DNA of 52,959 nt from Anaerolineae bacterium (GTDB lineage Bacteria; Pseudomonadota; Alphaproteobacteria; DSM-16000; Inquilinaceae): NCBI GenBank assembly GCA_028285185.1, contig JANQQD010000160.1, forward strand, positions 1 through 52,959, given 5' to 3'. Position numbers and translations under genes: made by a program. The notes below the pieces were generated by a model. It had not been told where the DNA came from, made no database searches, and was given only the letters and a program-made list of their open reading frames with translations. This document shows positions 8,646-18,248 of the stretch, piece by piece; the stretch's first letter is position 1, and each line of letters begins with the position of its first letter.

Positions 8646-11600
8646 TCAATCCGCAAGGCCAAGGATGGCGGCTTCATCGGCCGCCGTGGCCAAGAGCGCG
8701 TCGGCCCGGGCACCATCACCTGCCAACCGCAGCGCCCTGGCCAACACCCGCTGTGCGCGAACGCGGTGGGGCCTGAGGCCGAGTTCTTCGGACAGATCCA
8801 CCGACTGCTCAAGAAAACCGCGGGACGGCTGAAGGATCGGCGGGTCATGGTCCAGCAGTACCTCTGCCATCGACCGCAGTGCGACGGCCTCCGCCCCCTG
8901 GTAGCCGCCCGCCCGGGTGAAGTCCAATGCGCGACGCGCGAGACCGAGCGCTGTCTCAAGATGGCCCATCTTTCTGTAGATCTCGGTCATGTAGACGGAG
9001 GGAAAGGCGAGATAGCTTGCAAACTGCTTGTCCCGCAGTTCGGCCTCGGCTTCTTCCAGCAGGTCGCTTGCGTCTTCAAGGCGGCCCAACTGGGCGTACA
9101 CATATCCCAGGAAACAGGCGTTGTAGGGGATGAAGATCGTGATCCGCGCCGACCGGGCCGCCTGAAGGCCGCGCCGCAGATGCGGTAATGCCTCCGACCA
9201 GGCCCCCCGCATCATCAATCCGTGTCCGACCACGCGATGGGCAATGGCAAGGTCGAACGGCCGGTCCACGGTCTCGGCGATTTCGCAGGCCTCCAGGGCG
9301 AAACGGCGACCGATCTCGAAGTTGCCCATCGATGCTTCCGATTGCGCGAGATTGGCCAGATAGAGAACCGAGGTGGTGCCGGCGGCCCCATGCCGGTTGG
9401 TGGGATCGTCGGCGAATTCGTGCAGCATCCGCTTCAGAGTGGCCGATGACCGGCGGTAGTCCCCCCTGAAGCGGCATGCGATGCCGAGAAAGAGGTTCGC
9501 GAGTAGCATCTGGTCGCGCTCGCCGCAGTCCTCGGCCAGCGCCAGGGCCTCTTCACCGATCTCGATCGCCTGCCTGATGTCGCCATGCAGATATTCGTGA
9601 ACGGTCTCGTGTGTCAGCACGCGGGCGAGACGCGGGCGGTCACCGATGTGCAGCGCCAGTTCCCTCGCTTCCGCCAGCTGGTGCTTCGTATGTTTCAGCT
9701 GCGCCAAGGCCCCATATGCTGCCCGCAGCTTGAGCCGAATATCGATCGCCCAGCGGGCGGCCTCGAAGGTCTCTTCCAGATGGCGCTGGGCCGCCATCGC
9801 CTGCTCCAAGAGACGCGCGGCATCCTCATGGGCTGACGTGGCAAAGGCGCGTGCTGCTGCCATCTCCAGGTACCGGGCTGCCTCCTCCCAGAGCTCCGCG
9901 CTCAGGGCATGATAGGCCAGCCGGTCGACTCGGTCCTCCTGACGATAATAGTCGCCCTGTTCGATCAGTTCGAACAGTCGGGCATGCAGCTGCTTGCGCC
10001 CGGCCATCGGAAGCGAGGCGTACGCCACCTCCATCGTCAGCGAGTGCTTGAACGCCAGTTCGGGGCGCGGAAACACGGTGCGCTGGAAGATCAGCTCGGC
10101 GGCCTGCAGGCTGCGGAGCAGCTCGTGGTATTCCTCGTCGCTCCACCCCCCGAGATCGCGCAACAGCTCCACGGAAATTCTGCGGCCGACGGCGGCGGCA
10201 CATTGCAGGATGCGCTTCTGATCGGGATCCAGGCGGTCGACCCGCGCAGCAATAACGGCCTGGACGCTCTCGGGGATCTGAATCTCAGAGATGTCCTGCA
10301 TCCGGCGATACTGCCCCGGCTCTCCTGCCACGGCGCCGCTTTCGATCAGCGACCGGATGATCTCTTCGATGAACAGCGGACGGCCCTCGGTCCGGTCGGC
10401 CAGCAGGGCAAGCAGTTCCCGCGTGCTGTCGTCGCTCCCGAGCAGCGATTCGAGCATCTGGTCCGCATTCGTCTTGCCCAACGGCGACAGCCTGAGCAGG
10501 GTGAAGTAGCTGCGGTCCTCCCATGCCGGGCGGAACTCCGTCCGGTAGGTTGCGACCAGCAGGACGCTGGCTGCCGGAACGATGTCGACAATGGCGTCGA
10601 TCAGGCGAAGGCTCTCCTGGTCGGACCAATGCAGATCTTCCAAAAGAAGAACCAACGGGACCCGCTCCGACTTTGCAAAGACAAGGGTGGAAATCGCCTG
10701 GATGGCCTGCTGCCGCCGGGCTTCGCCGTTCATGTCCAGCCATTCGGGGTCGCTCGGCTCCAGGTTCAGAAGGAACTCGAAGGCCGGCAGATAGTCCAGG
10801 AGGCCGCGGTCCACCTCGCTAAGCCAGCGCACGATGCTTTCGCGCACCTCAGCAGGCTTGGCGTCGTCGGGAACGTGGCAAAGCACCCGCAAGAGCCGCG
10901 TGAACATGAGGTACGGGGCATGCTGGATCACGGGTGACGCACCGCTCTGCCACACCACCCAGCCGCGCTGTTCGGCGATTCGGCTGTACTCGTAGGCAAG
11001 GCGCGACTTGCCGATGCCCGGATAGCCGGCGATGCCGACCACCCGGCCGATCCCGGCTTCAGCGCTATCGGCTGCGCGCTGCAGCGCCGCCAATTCGGCC
11101 TGGCGGCCGACCATGGGTGTCAACGGCTCTGCCGACCGCACGTCCCAGCGAGTCCAGCTGCCTTTTACGGCCAGCAGCTCGAAGGTCTCGATCGGCTCCA
11201 CAAGGCCGCGGATCAGCGTCGGGCCATAGGGCCGGACATCGACAAAGCCGGACGCCAGGTCGCGAGTCGTCTGCGCGAGGCGAATTGTGCCGGGATCGGC
11301 CAGCGATTCCATGCGACTGGCCACATGCACCGCCTCGCCCAGCGCATCGTAGTCTTCGGTGAAATCGTTCTTGACGCCACGGACGACGATCTCGCCGGAG
11401 TTGATGCCGGTCCGCACCTGCATCCCGAGGGTCGACTGCTCCGTGACCGCGTCGCGGGCGGCAACTGCCGCATAGCACGCGCGCACGGCATGATCCTCCA
11501 GCGCCAGGGGGGCGCCGAAGATGGCCATGATGCCATCCCCCTGGATCTTGTTGACGGTACCGCCATAGAGGCGAACGGCCTCTTTCATGACGTGGACGAT

Positions 11601-11963
11601 GGGCGAAAGCCGCTCGGCCGCTGCCTCGGCATCGAGACCGGCAATCAGGCGGGTGGACTCGCAGATATCGCAAAACAGGACCGTGGCGATCTTGCGCTCG
11701 GTCACGAAGACGGCAGCCACCGGTCCGGACACCGCATCTGCCTGCAGAACGGCGTCGCCCGCCGTCGTCGGCATCGTGTCATCGCCGAGCAGCTTGAGCG
11801 CGGCCTGCAGCTTGCGCCTGTGGCCCAGAGTGAGGCCCAGCTCTTTCAGATCGTCATCGCTCAGATGCGGAAGCGCATCGAGGTCGATGTCGTTCTCGGC
11901 AAAGGCAAGAGCGTACTTGCCCATGCCGAGGCTCTGAAGCCAGGCTGCAAGCTGTCGCTCCAT
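8646..11963 (-). CDS. SAM domain - class III nucleotidyl cyclase - AAA/STAND ATPase - TPR protein
   Basis: A 1105-aa multidomain signalling protein with no membrane segment. Residues 1-60 form a SAM domain (LGMGKY, then LGLTLGHRRKL). Residues about 88-225 are a class III cyclase with metal-binding Asp99 and Asp143 and Lys139. The usual Asn of the VNxAxR motif is His213, with Arg217 retained. Residues 282-560 are an ATPase module with Walker A GYPGIGKS (313-320) and Walker B VPLVLLLEDLHW (about 435-446). The remainder is helical, TPR-like. Proteins of this layout are known, but their ligand and output are mostly unknown. The C-terminal repeats suggest peptide or protein sensing, which is inference. 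The start has only weak ribosome-binding complementarity. Confidence 0.88.
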   Translation of the reverse strand: MERQLAAWLQSLGMGKYALAFAENDIDLDALPHLSDDDLKELGLTLGHRRKLQAALKLLGDDTMPTTAGDAVLQADAVSGPVAAVFVTERKIATVLFCDICESTRLIAGLDAEAAAERLSPIVHVMKEAVRLYGGTVNKIQGDGIMAIFGAPLALEDHAVRACYAAVAARDAVTEQSTLGMQVRTGINSGEIVVRGVKNDFTEDYDALGEAVHVASRMESLADPGTIRLAQTTRDLASGFVDVRPYGPTLIRGLVEPIETFELLAVKGSWTRWDVRSAEPLTPMVGRQAELAALQRAADSAEAGIGRVVGIAGYPGIGKSRLAYEYSRIAEQRGWVVWQSGASPVIQHAPYLMFTRLLRVLCHVPDDAKPAEVRESIVRWLSEVDRGLLDYLPAFEFLLNLEPSDPEWLDMNGEARRQQAIQAISTLVFAKSERVPLVLLLEDLHWSDQESLRLIDAIVDIVPAASVLLVATYRTEFRPAWEDRSYFTLLRLSPLGKTNADQMLESLLGSDDSTRELLALLADRTEGRPLFIEEIIRSLIESGAVAGEPGQYRRMQDISEIQIPESVQAVIAARVDRLDPDQKRILQCAAAVGRRISVELLRDLGGWSDEEYHELLRSLQAAELIFQRTVFPRPELAFKHSLTMEVAYASLPMAGRKQLHARLFELIEQGDYYRQEDRVDRLAYHALSAELWEEAARYLEMAAARAFATSAHEDAARLLEQAMAAQRHLEETFEAARWAIDIRLKLRAAYGALAQLKHTKHQLAEARELALHIGDRPRLARVLTHETVHEYLHGDIRQAIEIGEEALALAEDCGERDQMLLANLFLGIACRFRGDYRRSSATLKRMLHEFADDPTNRHGAAGTTSVLYLANLAQSEASMGNFEIGRRFALEACEIAETVDRPFDLAIAHRVVGHGLMMRGAWSEALPHLRRGLQAARSARITIFIPYNACFLGYVYAQLGRLEDASDLLEEAEAELRDKQFASYLAFPSVYMTEIYRKMGHLETALGLARRALDFTRAGGYQGAEAVALRSMAEVLLDHDPPILQPSRGFLEQSVDLSEELGLRPHRVRAQRVLARALRLAGDGARADALLATAADEAAILGLAD

Positions 11964-12129
11964 GGAGTCTCGATCCCGGGATCCGTCCTGTGGCGGCCGC
12001 GCACGGATGCGGCTCCGCTAAGTTGGCTCCGATGAGACAGTCTGCCAACCTTCGAGCGTCAGGCCAAAGCAAGAGTGCGTGGGAACACGGCACTGCACCG
12101 GGCCGCGCACCGATATCGGCGGCGGCGCT

Positions 12130-12148
12130 CGGCCGGGTTCACCGGCCG
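12130..12148 (-). terminator. GC hairpin just past the polysaccharide copolymerase gene
   Basis: CGGCCGG (12130-12136), loop GTTCA, CCGGCCG (12142-12148) lies 7 bp beyond the stop at 12156. There is no T tract on either strand, so intrinsic termination is uncertain. Confidence 0.3.
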
Positions 12149-12155
12149 GGTGGTG

Positions 12156-14495
12156 TCACTGATAGAGGTTGGTTCGGCGGAACAGACGCGAGTCGTTGCT
12201 GTTGACCAGCTTGTAGCGGCCCAGTCGGACCTTGTTCAGCGTTACGACGACCGAACGCTGGCCGATCGCCTGGAGCTGGGTGACGACGTACCGGACCATG
12301 TGCCGGGGTGTGCGGCGCCACTGGACAAGGCAGACCACCACGTCGACCAGACGGCCGACAATCAGAGCATCCGGAAAGGCCGCGATCGCCGGGGTATCGA
12401 CGATGACCAGTCCGTATGTTTCCGGCAGATCGGCAACGATCTCCGGCAGCATCTCGAGAGCCCTCGGGATGTCGAAGAGGTCCTTGACCGCGATATCCAG
12501 GATGTCGAGCCCGGTGCGATGGTCGCGATAGAGCTTCAGCTCCAGCTCGCGGCCCGTGTCGATGACCCTTGCGGTGACATAATGGGCCGGCGCCGGGCCC
12601 AGCATCCGCGGTGCCAGATGTGCCCGACGCAGATCCCCGTTCACGACCAGAGAGCGGCGCCCCGACAGTGCCGCCATCTGCCCCAGGGTCACGGCGGTCA
12701 CCGACTTGCCCTCGCCGCGGTCTGCGGACACCAGGGCCGTCCAGGCCGGGCTCCGGTCTTCGGCGGAAGACCGGATCGAGTACAACAGAGACTGAAGGGC
12801 TATGGTGTGTTCGCTCTGCCGGCCGCGCCGGCCCGACTTCCCGCGCAGCAGGGACCGCCGCCAGAACAGCCGCTGCGGCCAGATCGACGGCCCAGCAAGC
12901 GGGATGATGCCGGTGGACTGGACAGCGAGGTCCCGTCGGATCTCGCCGGTGCTTTGGAAGCCGCTGCGTGTGAGTTCCATGCCGGCTGCGATGCCCAGGC
13001 TGACCGACAGCGACACGAACACGACGGCTGCGAAGGTCACCTTCCGGCTGGGTGAGATCGGGCGCGTCGGCGGAATGGCGCTGGAGATGATCCGCGCGTC
13101 CGCACGTGCCAGTCCGACCTCCCCCTGGATCAGATCGGCACGGGTTCGCAGGATTTCGTAGAGCGTCTGCCCCACCTGCTCGCTGGCCTCCAGGGTTCTG
13201 AGTGGAATCTCGGCCTGGATGCTCTCGAGGTTTTGACGCGTGAGGTCGTCGACCTCCGCCTCTATCAAGGCGACCCGCTGTTCGGCCGAGGCGACCTGGT
13301 CGTCCATCGCCGCGACGAAGGCCCGCGCCTCGGCCTCGATCTGGCCGAGGACCGAGGACAGCTCGACGGCGGCATTCCGATAGTCCGGGTGCTGGCTGCT
13401 GAACGTCGCCCGCGCTTCGGCCATGGCCGCGCGCGCATCGGCTTCATCGTCCCTCAGCCTCTCAAGAAGCGACGTGGATCCCGACAGCTCCAATGCGGAA
13501 AGGAACAGGCCCTGATCGAGCGCTTCGCGAGCGCTTCGCGCCCGTGCCTGAAGCTCCAGAAGTTCGTCGCGCGCCGCAGAAAGATTCCCCAGGGTCACGG
13601 TCAGCTGACCCTCGATGAGATCCTGATCCAGCAGCGGGGGCGCCGCCTCCACGCTGCCGTCATCGGCAGGAAAGTCTCCGGGCGCAAGCGCCGCCGCCAT
13701 ACTGCGGCGGACTTCCTCAAGCTCCGCCTGGATCTCGAACAACCTCTCGCGCGCCCATGCCAATGCCTCGTTCGCATCCGCTACCCGACGGACGCGCAGC
13801 GCCTCCACGTAATAGCCGACGATCTGGTTCGCGACATAGCTGGCGACCCTTGGATCGGGATGGTCGAACTGCACATCGACCACGGTGGAACTGGATACAG
13901 GGCGCACTGTCATCATGCTGCGGAACCTTGCGACCGTCGCCAGTTCGTCCGCCGACAGGCCGATCTCATCGGGCAGCGGCGGCGCTTCGGTCACGGCCGG
14001 CGGTTCATCGCCCGCGGTCAGCGCCGCCAGACGGTCGCGCACAGGCTCAAGCAGACGGCCCAGCGGCCCGGTCCGTTCGGGCGGTAGCAATTCCTCAAAT
14101 CCGATCCGCCGGACCACGCCGAGGACGACATCGGTGGAGGTGAGGATCTGTACCTGGCTGTTGACCGCCTCGGTGTCCACGGGTGGACGGCCGGAGATGC
14201 CATCGCCGGCCACCATCTGCCGTTCGTCTGGCGCCACCATGATCTTCGCCGTCGCCCGGTAGACCGTCTCGCGTTCCATCACCAACAGGATGCCGAGCGT
14301 CGAGAGGGCCAAGAAGAAGGTCGCAATCAGCAGCTGCCGCCGCCGCAGGAACAGCCATATGTCAAGCAGGCTGAACCCGTCGAAATCCTCCGCTCCGCCC
14401 GACCACAGTCTGCTTCCGTGCGGTGGCCCCATTTCCTCCACCGGCGACCGGTGCCGGCTTGTCGGCAGCTCCGACTGGCGCGTGATTTCAGTCAT
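12156..14495 (-). CDS. Polysaccharide copolymerase with C-terminal tyrosine-kinase-like domain (GumC/ExoP/Wzc type)
   Basis: A 779-aa inner-membrane protein expected to control chain length and export of the polysaccharide. TM1 is about residues 55-75. A Wzz-like periplasmic part with long coiled-coil helices (about 230-450) follows, then the proline motif PPTRPISPSRK (about 475-485), TM2 (about 486-506) and a cytoplasmic nucleotide-binding domain. Its Walker A is atypical (DRGEGKSVT, Lys597), the Walker A' Asp is replaced by Asn619 (VVNGDLRR), Walker B VIVDTPAI is intact, and the tail has only two tyrosines (RYKL and NLYQ) rather than a Tyr cluster. Kinase activity may therefore be reduced. 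The ATG at 14495 is preferred because GAGAGG precedes it; an in-frame upstream start would add 18 residues. Confidence 0.88.
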   Translation of the reverse strand: MTEITRQSELPTSRHRSPVEEMGPPHGSRLWSGGAEDFDGFSLLDIWLFLRRRQLLIATFFLALSTLGILLVMERETVYRATAKIMVAPDERQMVAGDGISGRPPVDTEAVNSQVQILTSTDVVLGVVRRIGFEELLPPERTGPLGRLLEPVRDRLAALTAGDEPPAVTEAPPLPDEIGLSADELATVARFRSMMTVRPVSSSTVVDVQFDHPDPRVASYVANQIVGYYVEALRVRRVADANEALAWARERLFEIQAELEEVRRSMAAALAPGDFPADDGSVEAAPPLLDQDLIEGQLTVTLGNLSAARDELLELQARARSAREALDQGLFLSALELSGSTSLLERLRDDEADARAAMAEARATFSSQHPDYRNAAVELSSVLGQIEAEARAFVAAMDDQVASAEQRVALIEAEVDDLTRQNLESIQAEIPLRTLEASEQVGQTLYEILRTRADLIQGEVGLARADARIISSAIPPTRPISPSRKVTFAAVVFVSLSVSLGIAAGMELTRSGFQSTGEIRRDLAVQSTGIIPLAGPSIWPQRLFWRRSLLRGKSGRRGRQSEHTIALQSLLYSIRSSAEDRSPAWTALVSADRGEGKSVTAVTLGQMAALSGRRSLVVNGDLRRAHLAPRMLGPAPAHYVTARVIDTGRELELKLYRDHRTGLDILDIAVKDLFDIPRALEMLPEIVADLPETYGLVIVDTPAIAAFPDALIVGRLVDVVVCLVQWRRTPRHMVRYVVTQLQAIGQRSVVVTLNKVRLGRYKLVNSNDSRLFRRTNLYQ

Positions 14496-15076
14496 GCTGA
14501 TCGCCTCTCGGACTTTCGTTTCTCGTCTTGACGCACGGCCCACGGACACCGGTCGCCAGTTCGATAACCTGCCTCAAACTCAAATCTGCTACCGAACAAA
14601 TGCGTCATATCAGCGGCAGCATGGACGCTTGCTTGGAACTGAACGCTGCCGGTCGTCCCAGCAACTACGGCTGCGTCTGATAACCGCTGACCGATCGTCA
14701 TGCCACTAGACGACGGCGTTTCGGCCCTCGAAACTTCGCCAGATCGATTTATCGGCCCCACACTCAGTGTCAGTCGCTCGAACTGATGAAGTGAATCCAT
14801 CACAACTCCGCCGCACCGAGACTCCCTACCGCCCCATTGCCGCAGGCGCCACCAGCGCCAATTACTACAAAAGGGTCACCAATGCCAGATATGTTGATTC
14901 TGCCTCGCAGGATTTATTTAAATTTTGGATAAAAATATTTGGCTGTACTCTGACGTTCGCATCTGCGATATGAAGGACGAATTTCGGATCAGCTAAGGAA
15001 AGGCGCGTCGCATCGACCGGGGCCAGAGGCCTCCGCAACTGTCGGGTTACTGGTGGACATCATTGCACGGCAACGA
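14496..15076. other. Divergent regulatory region between the copolymerase and the glycosyltransferase operon
   Basis: About 580 bp between leftward and rightward polysaccharide genes. A leftward open frame at 14492-14803 (103 codons) has GGAG before its ATG and a stop that overlaps the copolymerase ATG as ATGA, but its codons are not GC3-biased like real genes here and no family is recognisable. The right end (about 14900-14975) is an AT-rich island. TTGATT (14894-14899), a 17-bp gap and TTTAAA form a possible weak promoter for the rightward genes. Confidence 0.5.
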
Positions 15077-16168
15077 ATGAAACCGCTGCGGCTCGTCTTT
15101 AACGGAAAGTTCCTGACTGCCCCGTCGACCGGTGTACACCGCGTGGCGGAAGAGCTGATCCTCGCGCTCGACCTGCTGGCGTCGGAAGATGCACAAATTG
15201 CCGCACGGGTGACGGGGGAAGTCGTACTTCCCATCGGTGCGTCTCGCAAATTGCCGTTGCGCACTTTTCCTAGTCGGCAGACGGGTCGACTGAGATCCCA
15301 GCTTTGGGAACAGATGGATCTACCGCGAACAACCAACGGACGGCTGCTGGTCAATCTCTGCAATGTCGGGCCGGTTGCTGTTCGCCGCGCCGTCACCATG
15401 TTCCACGACGCACAGGTGCGGACCTCGCCAGGATCCTATTCACGAGCGTTCCGCACCTACTACCGGATGATCCAACCGGTGATCGCCCGTCGACACGCAC
15501 GCATCCTCACGGTGTCGGACTTCTCCCGCCAGCAGCTGGCGCACTATGGCGTCGTGCGCGCCGACGCCGTGTCCGTGATCCACAACGGCGTCGACCACGT
15601 GCTTCGCGCAAGAGCCGACGCTGGCGCGGTTCAAGATCTCGGCCTGGAGCCCGGACGCTATGTCGTGGCCCTCGCCAACACGCAAATACACAAGAACATC
15701 GGTGTGTTGTTGGCTGCCTTCAGCCGGACAGAGCTGGCGAACCTGAAACTGGTCCTGTTTGGTGGCGGGGACCGGTCAGCCTTCTTGGCCGCCGGCCACA
15801 GTGTTCCGGAGAATGTCGTCTTCACGGGCCGGATCACCGACGAGCGCTTGCGGGGTTTGCTGGAGTCCGCACTATGCCTCGCCTTTCCGTCAACCACGGA
15901 GGGCTTCGGCCTGCCGCCGCTGGAAGCAATGCTTCTGGGATGCCCCGCAATCGCCGCCCCTTGTGGCGCGCTGCCCGAGGTGTGCGGCGATGCCGTCCTC
16001 TATGCCCCACCCGATGACCCCGCCGCCTGGGCCCTCGCCATCTCGTCCCTGGCGGCGGACCCGCAGGCGCGTCAGCGTCTCGCAGAGGCGGGGCGCGCGC
16101 ACGCACGACCGTTCACCTGGATGGCCGCGGCTCGGCGGTTGCTGGACGTGCTGGAGACAATCGCTTGA
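15077..16168 (+). CDS. Glycosyltransferase family 4 (GT-B fold)
   Basis: A 363-aa protein expected to add one sugar to the lipid-linked repeat unit at the cytoplasmic face of the membrane. GT4 features are the N-terminal STGVHRVAEEL segment, VSDFSRQQL and VIHNGVDHV in the middle, then FTGRITDERLRGLLESALCL and the C-terminal PSTTEGFGLPPLEAM nucleotide-sugar site with its E-x7-E arrangement. The frame could begin at GTG 15053, but the ATG at 15077 starts a normal N-terminus; neither has a strong ribosome-binding site. Its TGA overlaps the TTG start of the next gene, so the two are probably translationally coupled. Donor and acceptor cannot be told from sequence. Confidence 0.9.
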   Translation: MKPLRLVFNGKFLTAPSTGVHRVAEELILALDLLASEDAQIAARVTGEVVLPIGASRKLPLRTFPSRQTGRLRSQLWEQMDLPRTTNGRLLVNLCNVGPVAVRRAVTMFHDAQVRTSPGSYSRAFRTYYRMIQPVIARRHARILTVSDFSRQQLAHYGVVRADAVSVIHNGVDHVLRARADAGAVQDLGLEPGRYVVALANTQIHKNIGVLLAAFSRTELANLKLVLFGGGDRSAFLAAGHSVPENVVFTGRITDERLRGLLESALCLAFPSTTEGFGLPPLEAMLLGCPAIAAPCGALPEVCGDAVLYAPPDDPAAWALAISSLAADPQARQRLAEAGRAHARPFTWMAAARRLLDVLETIA

Positions 16169-17079
16169 ATTCACAGCTGCCTAGAGTACCGAGCGAAGGG
16201 TTTCGCATCGCCGTCGTGATCGCAACGTTGGGTCGCCCGGAAGAAGTGGCCTACCTGATCAGGCGTCTTGCCGACCAGACGCGGCCTCCGGATCGCCTTG
16301 TTTTGTCGATCACACAGCGCTCAGACGCACCGGAGGATGCGCAGGAATTCTGGGGTGCGGAGATCATCATTGGCTCCAAGGGGCTGTGCGCGCAACGCAA
16401 TCGCGCGCTCGATGCCGTGCGTGACGACTGCGACATCATCGTTTTCTTCGACGATGATTATGTCCCGAGTAGCACCGCGATAGCGGGTATCGCCGAGGTG
16501 TTTGCCACCTTTCCCGATGTCGCTGGCCTGACTGGCGTTCTTCTGGCCGATGGCATCAAAACCGCCGGTATCTCCGATGAAGAGGCGAAGACGCTGATCG
16601 ACGCCTACGAGGTGCGCGATGGTGCCTCGCCGCCGCAGATTTTGAGTGAGCCACACGGTCTCTACGGCTGCAACATGGCGTATAGGGCCTGTTTGATCGG
16701 CGACACCCGTTTCGACGAGAACCTGCCACTGTATGGCTGGCAAGAAGATGTGGATTTTGCGGCGCAGTTGCTGCCCCGCGGTCGGCTGGTCAAGTCCGAC
16801 GCGCTGGTCGGCGTCCACAAGGGCGTCAAAGGCGGCCGCACCTCTGAACGCCGCCTCGGTTACAGTCAGATCGCAAACCCGCTCTACCTCTGGCGAAAGG
16901 GAACGATGCCCTTCCCGTTTGCCGCCAATCTCATTCTGCGCAATTTCACGGCAAACCACGTCAAACTCTTTGCCCCGGAACCCTGGGTAGACCGTAAGGG
17001 CCGTGCCAAAGGCAATCGAATTGCCATCGGTGACCTGTTCCTCGGCCGGCTGGAACCGCAACGCCTCCTCCAACTCTGA
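16165..17079 (+). CDS. Glycosyltransferase family 2 (GT-A fold)
   Basis: A 304-aa soluble GT2 enzyme. The N-terminus has the VVIATLGRPEEV nucleotide-binding strand and FFDDDYVPS with the metal-binding DxD near residue 93. GSKGLCAQRNRALD and the acceptor-side GWQEDVDFAAQLL (an ED motif) are typical of the family. It starts at TTG 16165, overlapping the preceding stop as TTGA, so it is the second gene of the rightward glycan operon. The sugar specificity is unknown. Confidence 0.9.
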   Translation: MNSQLPRVPSEGFRIAVVIATLGRPEEVAYLIRRLADQTRPPDRLVLSITQRSDAPEDAQEFWGAEIIIGSKGLCAQRNRALDAVRDDCDIIVFFDDDYVPSSTAIAGIAEVFATFPDVAGLTGVLLADGIKTAGISDEEAKTLIDAYEVRDGASPPQILSEPHGLYGCNMAYRACLIGDTRFDENLPLYGWQEDVDFAAQLLPRGRLVKSDALVGVHKGVKGGRTSERRLGYSQIANPLYLWRKGTMPFPFAANLILRNFTANHVKLFAPEPWVDRKGRAKGNRIAIGDLFLGRLEPQRLLQL

Positions 17080-17279
17080 GGCACGCCAATGCACAGCCAC
17101 CGGCGACCGATACCAACGCTTTCGCCTCCTGCGGCCCGAGCCAAACTTTCCCAATCTCCGCCCAGTGCGCGCCCGATTTCGCCAATCCGTCCAACTATGG
17201 AGTGGCGCCTCCTTATCCTTAAGGCAGTTCCATCTTGCGCCAGCTATCGGCTGCACCACCGCCTGCGGGACCGATTGCC

Positions 17280-18170
17280 GTGACCATCGATTTCGAGAAC
17301 CTTGCCCATTGCCTGAAGGACTCGTCGAGCACCGGGCGCGACGTCATATTCATTCCCAACCCCGGTAATGCCGGCGACGCGGTTATCAATTACGCAACCT
17401 TCCAGTTGCTGCAGAAGACCAATCATAACTTCCAAATCGGAACAATCGATGAGGTCTATCCAGGCAAAATCATCCTCTATGGTGGCGGCGGTAATCTGGT
17501 TGGTCACTATCAAACCGCAAAAATGTTTTTGCAACGAAATCACTCTATTTGCCATCAACTCATCATTCTTCCACACACGATACGTGCTTATCCTGATTTA
17601 CTCTACTCACTTGGCTCAAACTGCACGATCTTTTGTCGAGAACCATTTTCCTTGCAGTATGTGCGAAACAACGTATCTCGAGCTCAGGCTGAGCTTTCAC
17701 ATGATGTTGCTCTCTTTCTTGATTTAACAAACATGAAGCAGGACTATGGTGACTTGCCAACGTATTTGCGTCTATCTGGCCAACGGCTGGCTGACTGGAA
17801 AAGCTTTGCCAAATATCTATTTCGTATGAGTTATTCTACGATTAGTATTATAGGCAGACAGCGCACGATGTTTGCCTTCCGGCGCGACATAGAGAGAACT
17901 CAGAAGGCGAGACCCATCCGCAACATCGACCTTTCAATCGCTATTCCATATAGGTCAACATCTTTCAAAGACACACTTTTCACATGCTCCAGTTTTGTGT
18001 CATACATTGATCTCTTCGAACGCGTTGCGACCAACAGGCTCCACGTCGGAATAGTGGGCGCGCTACTGGGAAAGCGTGTAGAACTCTCTGCGAATTCCTA
18101 CTCGAAAAACAGACATGTCTTCGACCACTCACTGAAGCATAATTTCGAGACAGTGACCTGGGTTGACTGA
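17280..18170 (+). CDS. Polysaccharide pyruvyl transferase (ExoV/CsaB-like)
   Basis: A 296-aa protein that would add a pyruvate ketal from phosphoenolpyruvate to a sugar of the repeat unit, making the polymer acidic. Family features are NPGNAGDAVINYATFQLL near the start, LYGGGGNLVG, and a C-terminal segment with RLHVGIVGALLGK and SANSYSKNRHVFDHS. The chosen start is GTG 17280. An in-frame TTG at 17235 with AAGGCAG upstream is an alternative adding 15 residues. Base composition falls sharply here compared with flanking genes and codons are more AT-rich, suggesting horizontal acquisition. It is convergent with a second pyruvyl transferase 78 bp away. Confidence 0.85.
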   Translation: MTIDFENLAHCLKDSSSTGRDVIFIPNPGNAGDAVINYATFQLLQKTNHNFQIGTIDEVYPGKIILYGGGGNLVGHYQTAKMFLQRNHSICHQLIILPHTIRAYPDLLYSLGSNCTIFCREPFSLQYVRNNVSRAQAELSHDVALFLDLTNMKQDYGDLPTYLRLSGQRLADWKSFAKYLFRMSYSTISIIGRQRTMFAFRRDIERTQKARPIRNIDLSIAIPYRSTSFKDTLFTCSSFVSYIDLFERVATNRLHVGIVGALLGKRVELSANSYSKNRHVFDHSLKHNFETVTWVD

Positions 18171-18248
18171 CGTTCCCGGGCATAGATTCGGCGCAACGAA
18201 GATGGTCTGATCTGCCGTCGAGGCGCGCCGGACGAATTGCATCCGGAA

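Noticed and set aside
8271..9188. 305-codon rightward frame across the hydantoinase/cyclase junction
   Set aside because: Antisense to two well-supported genes and without domain features.
14492..14803. 103-codon frame upstream of the copolymerase with an ATGA overlap
   Set aside because: Codon third positions are not GC-biased and no family is seen; kept only as a note because the GGAG and the overlap are suggestive.
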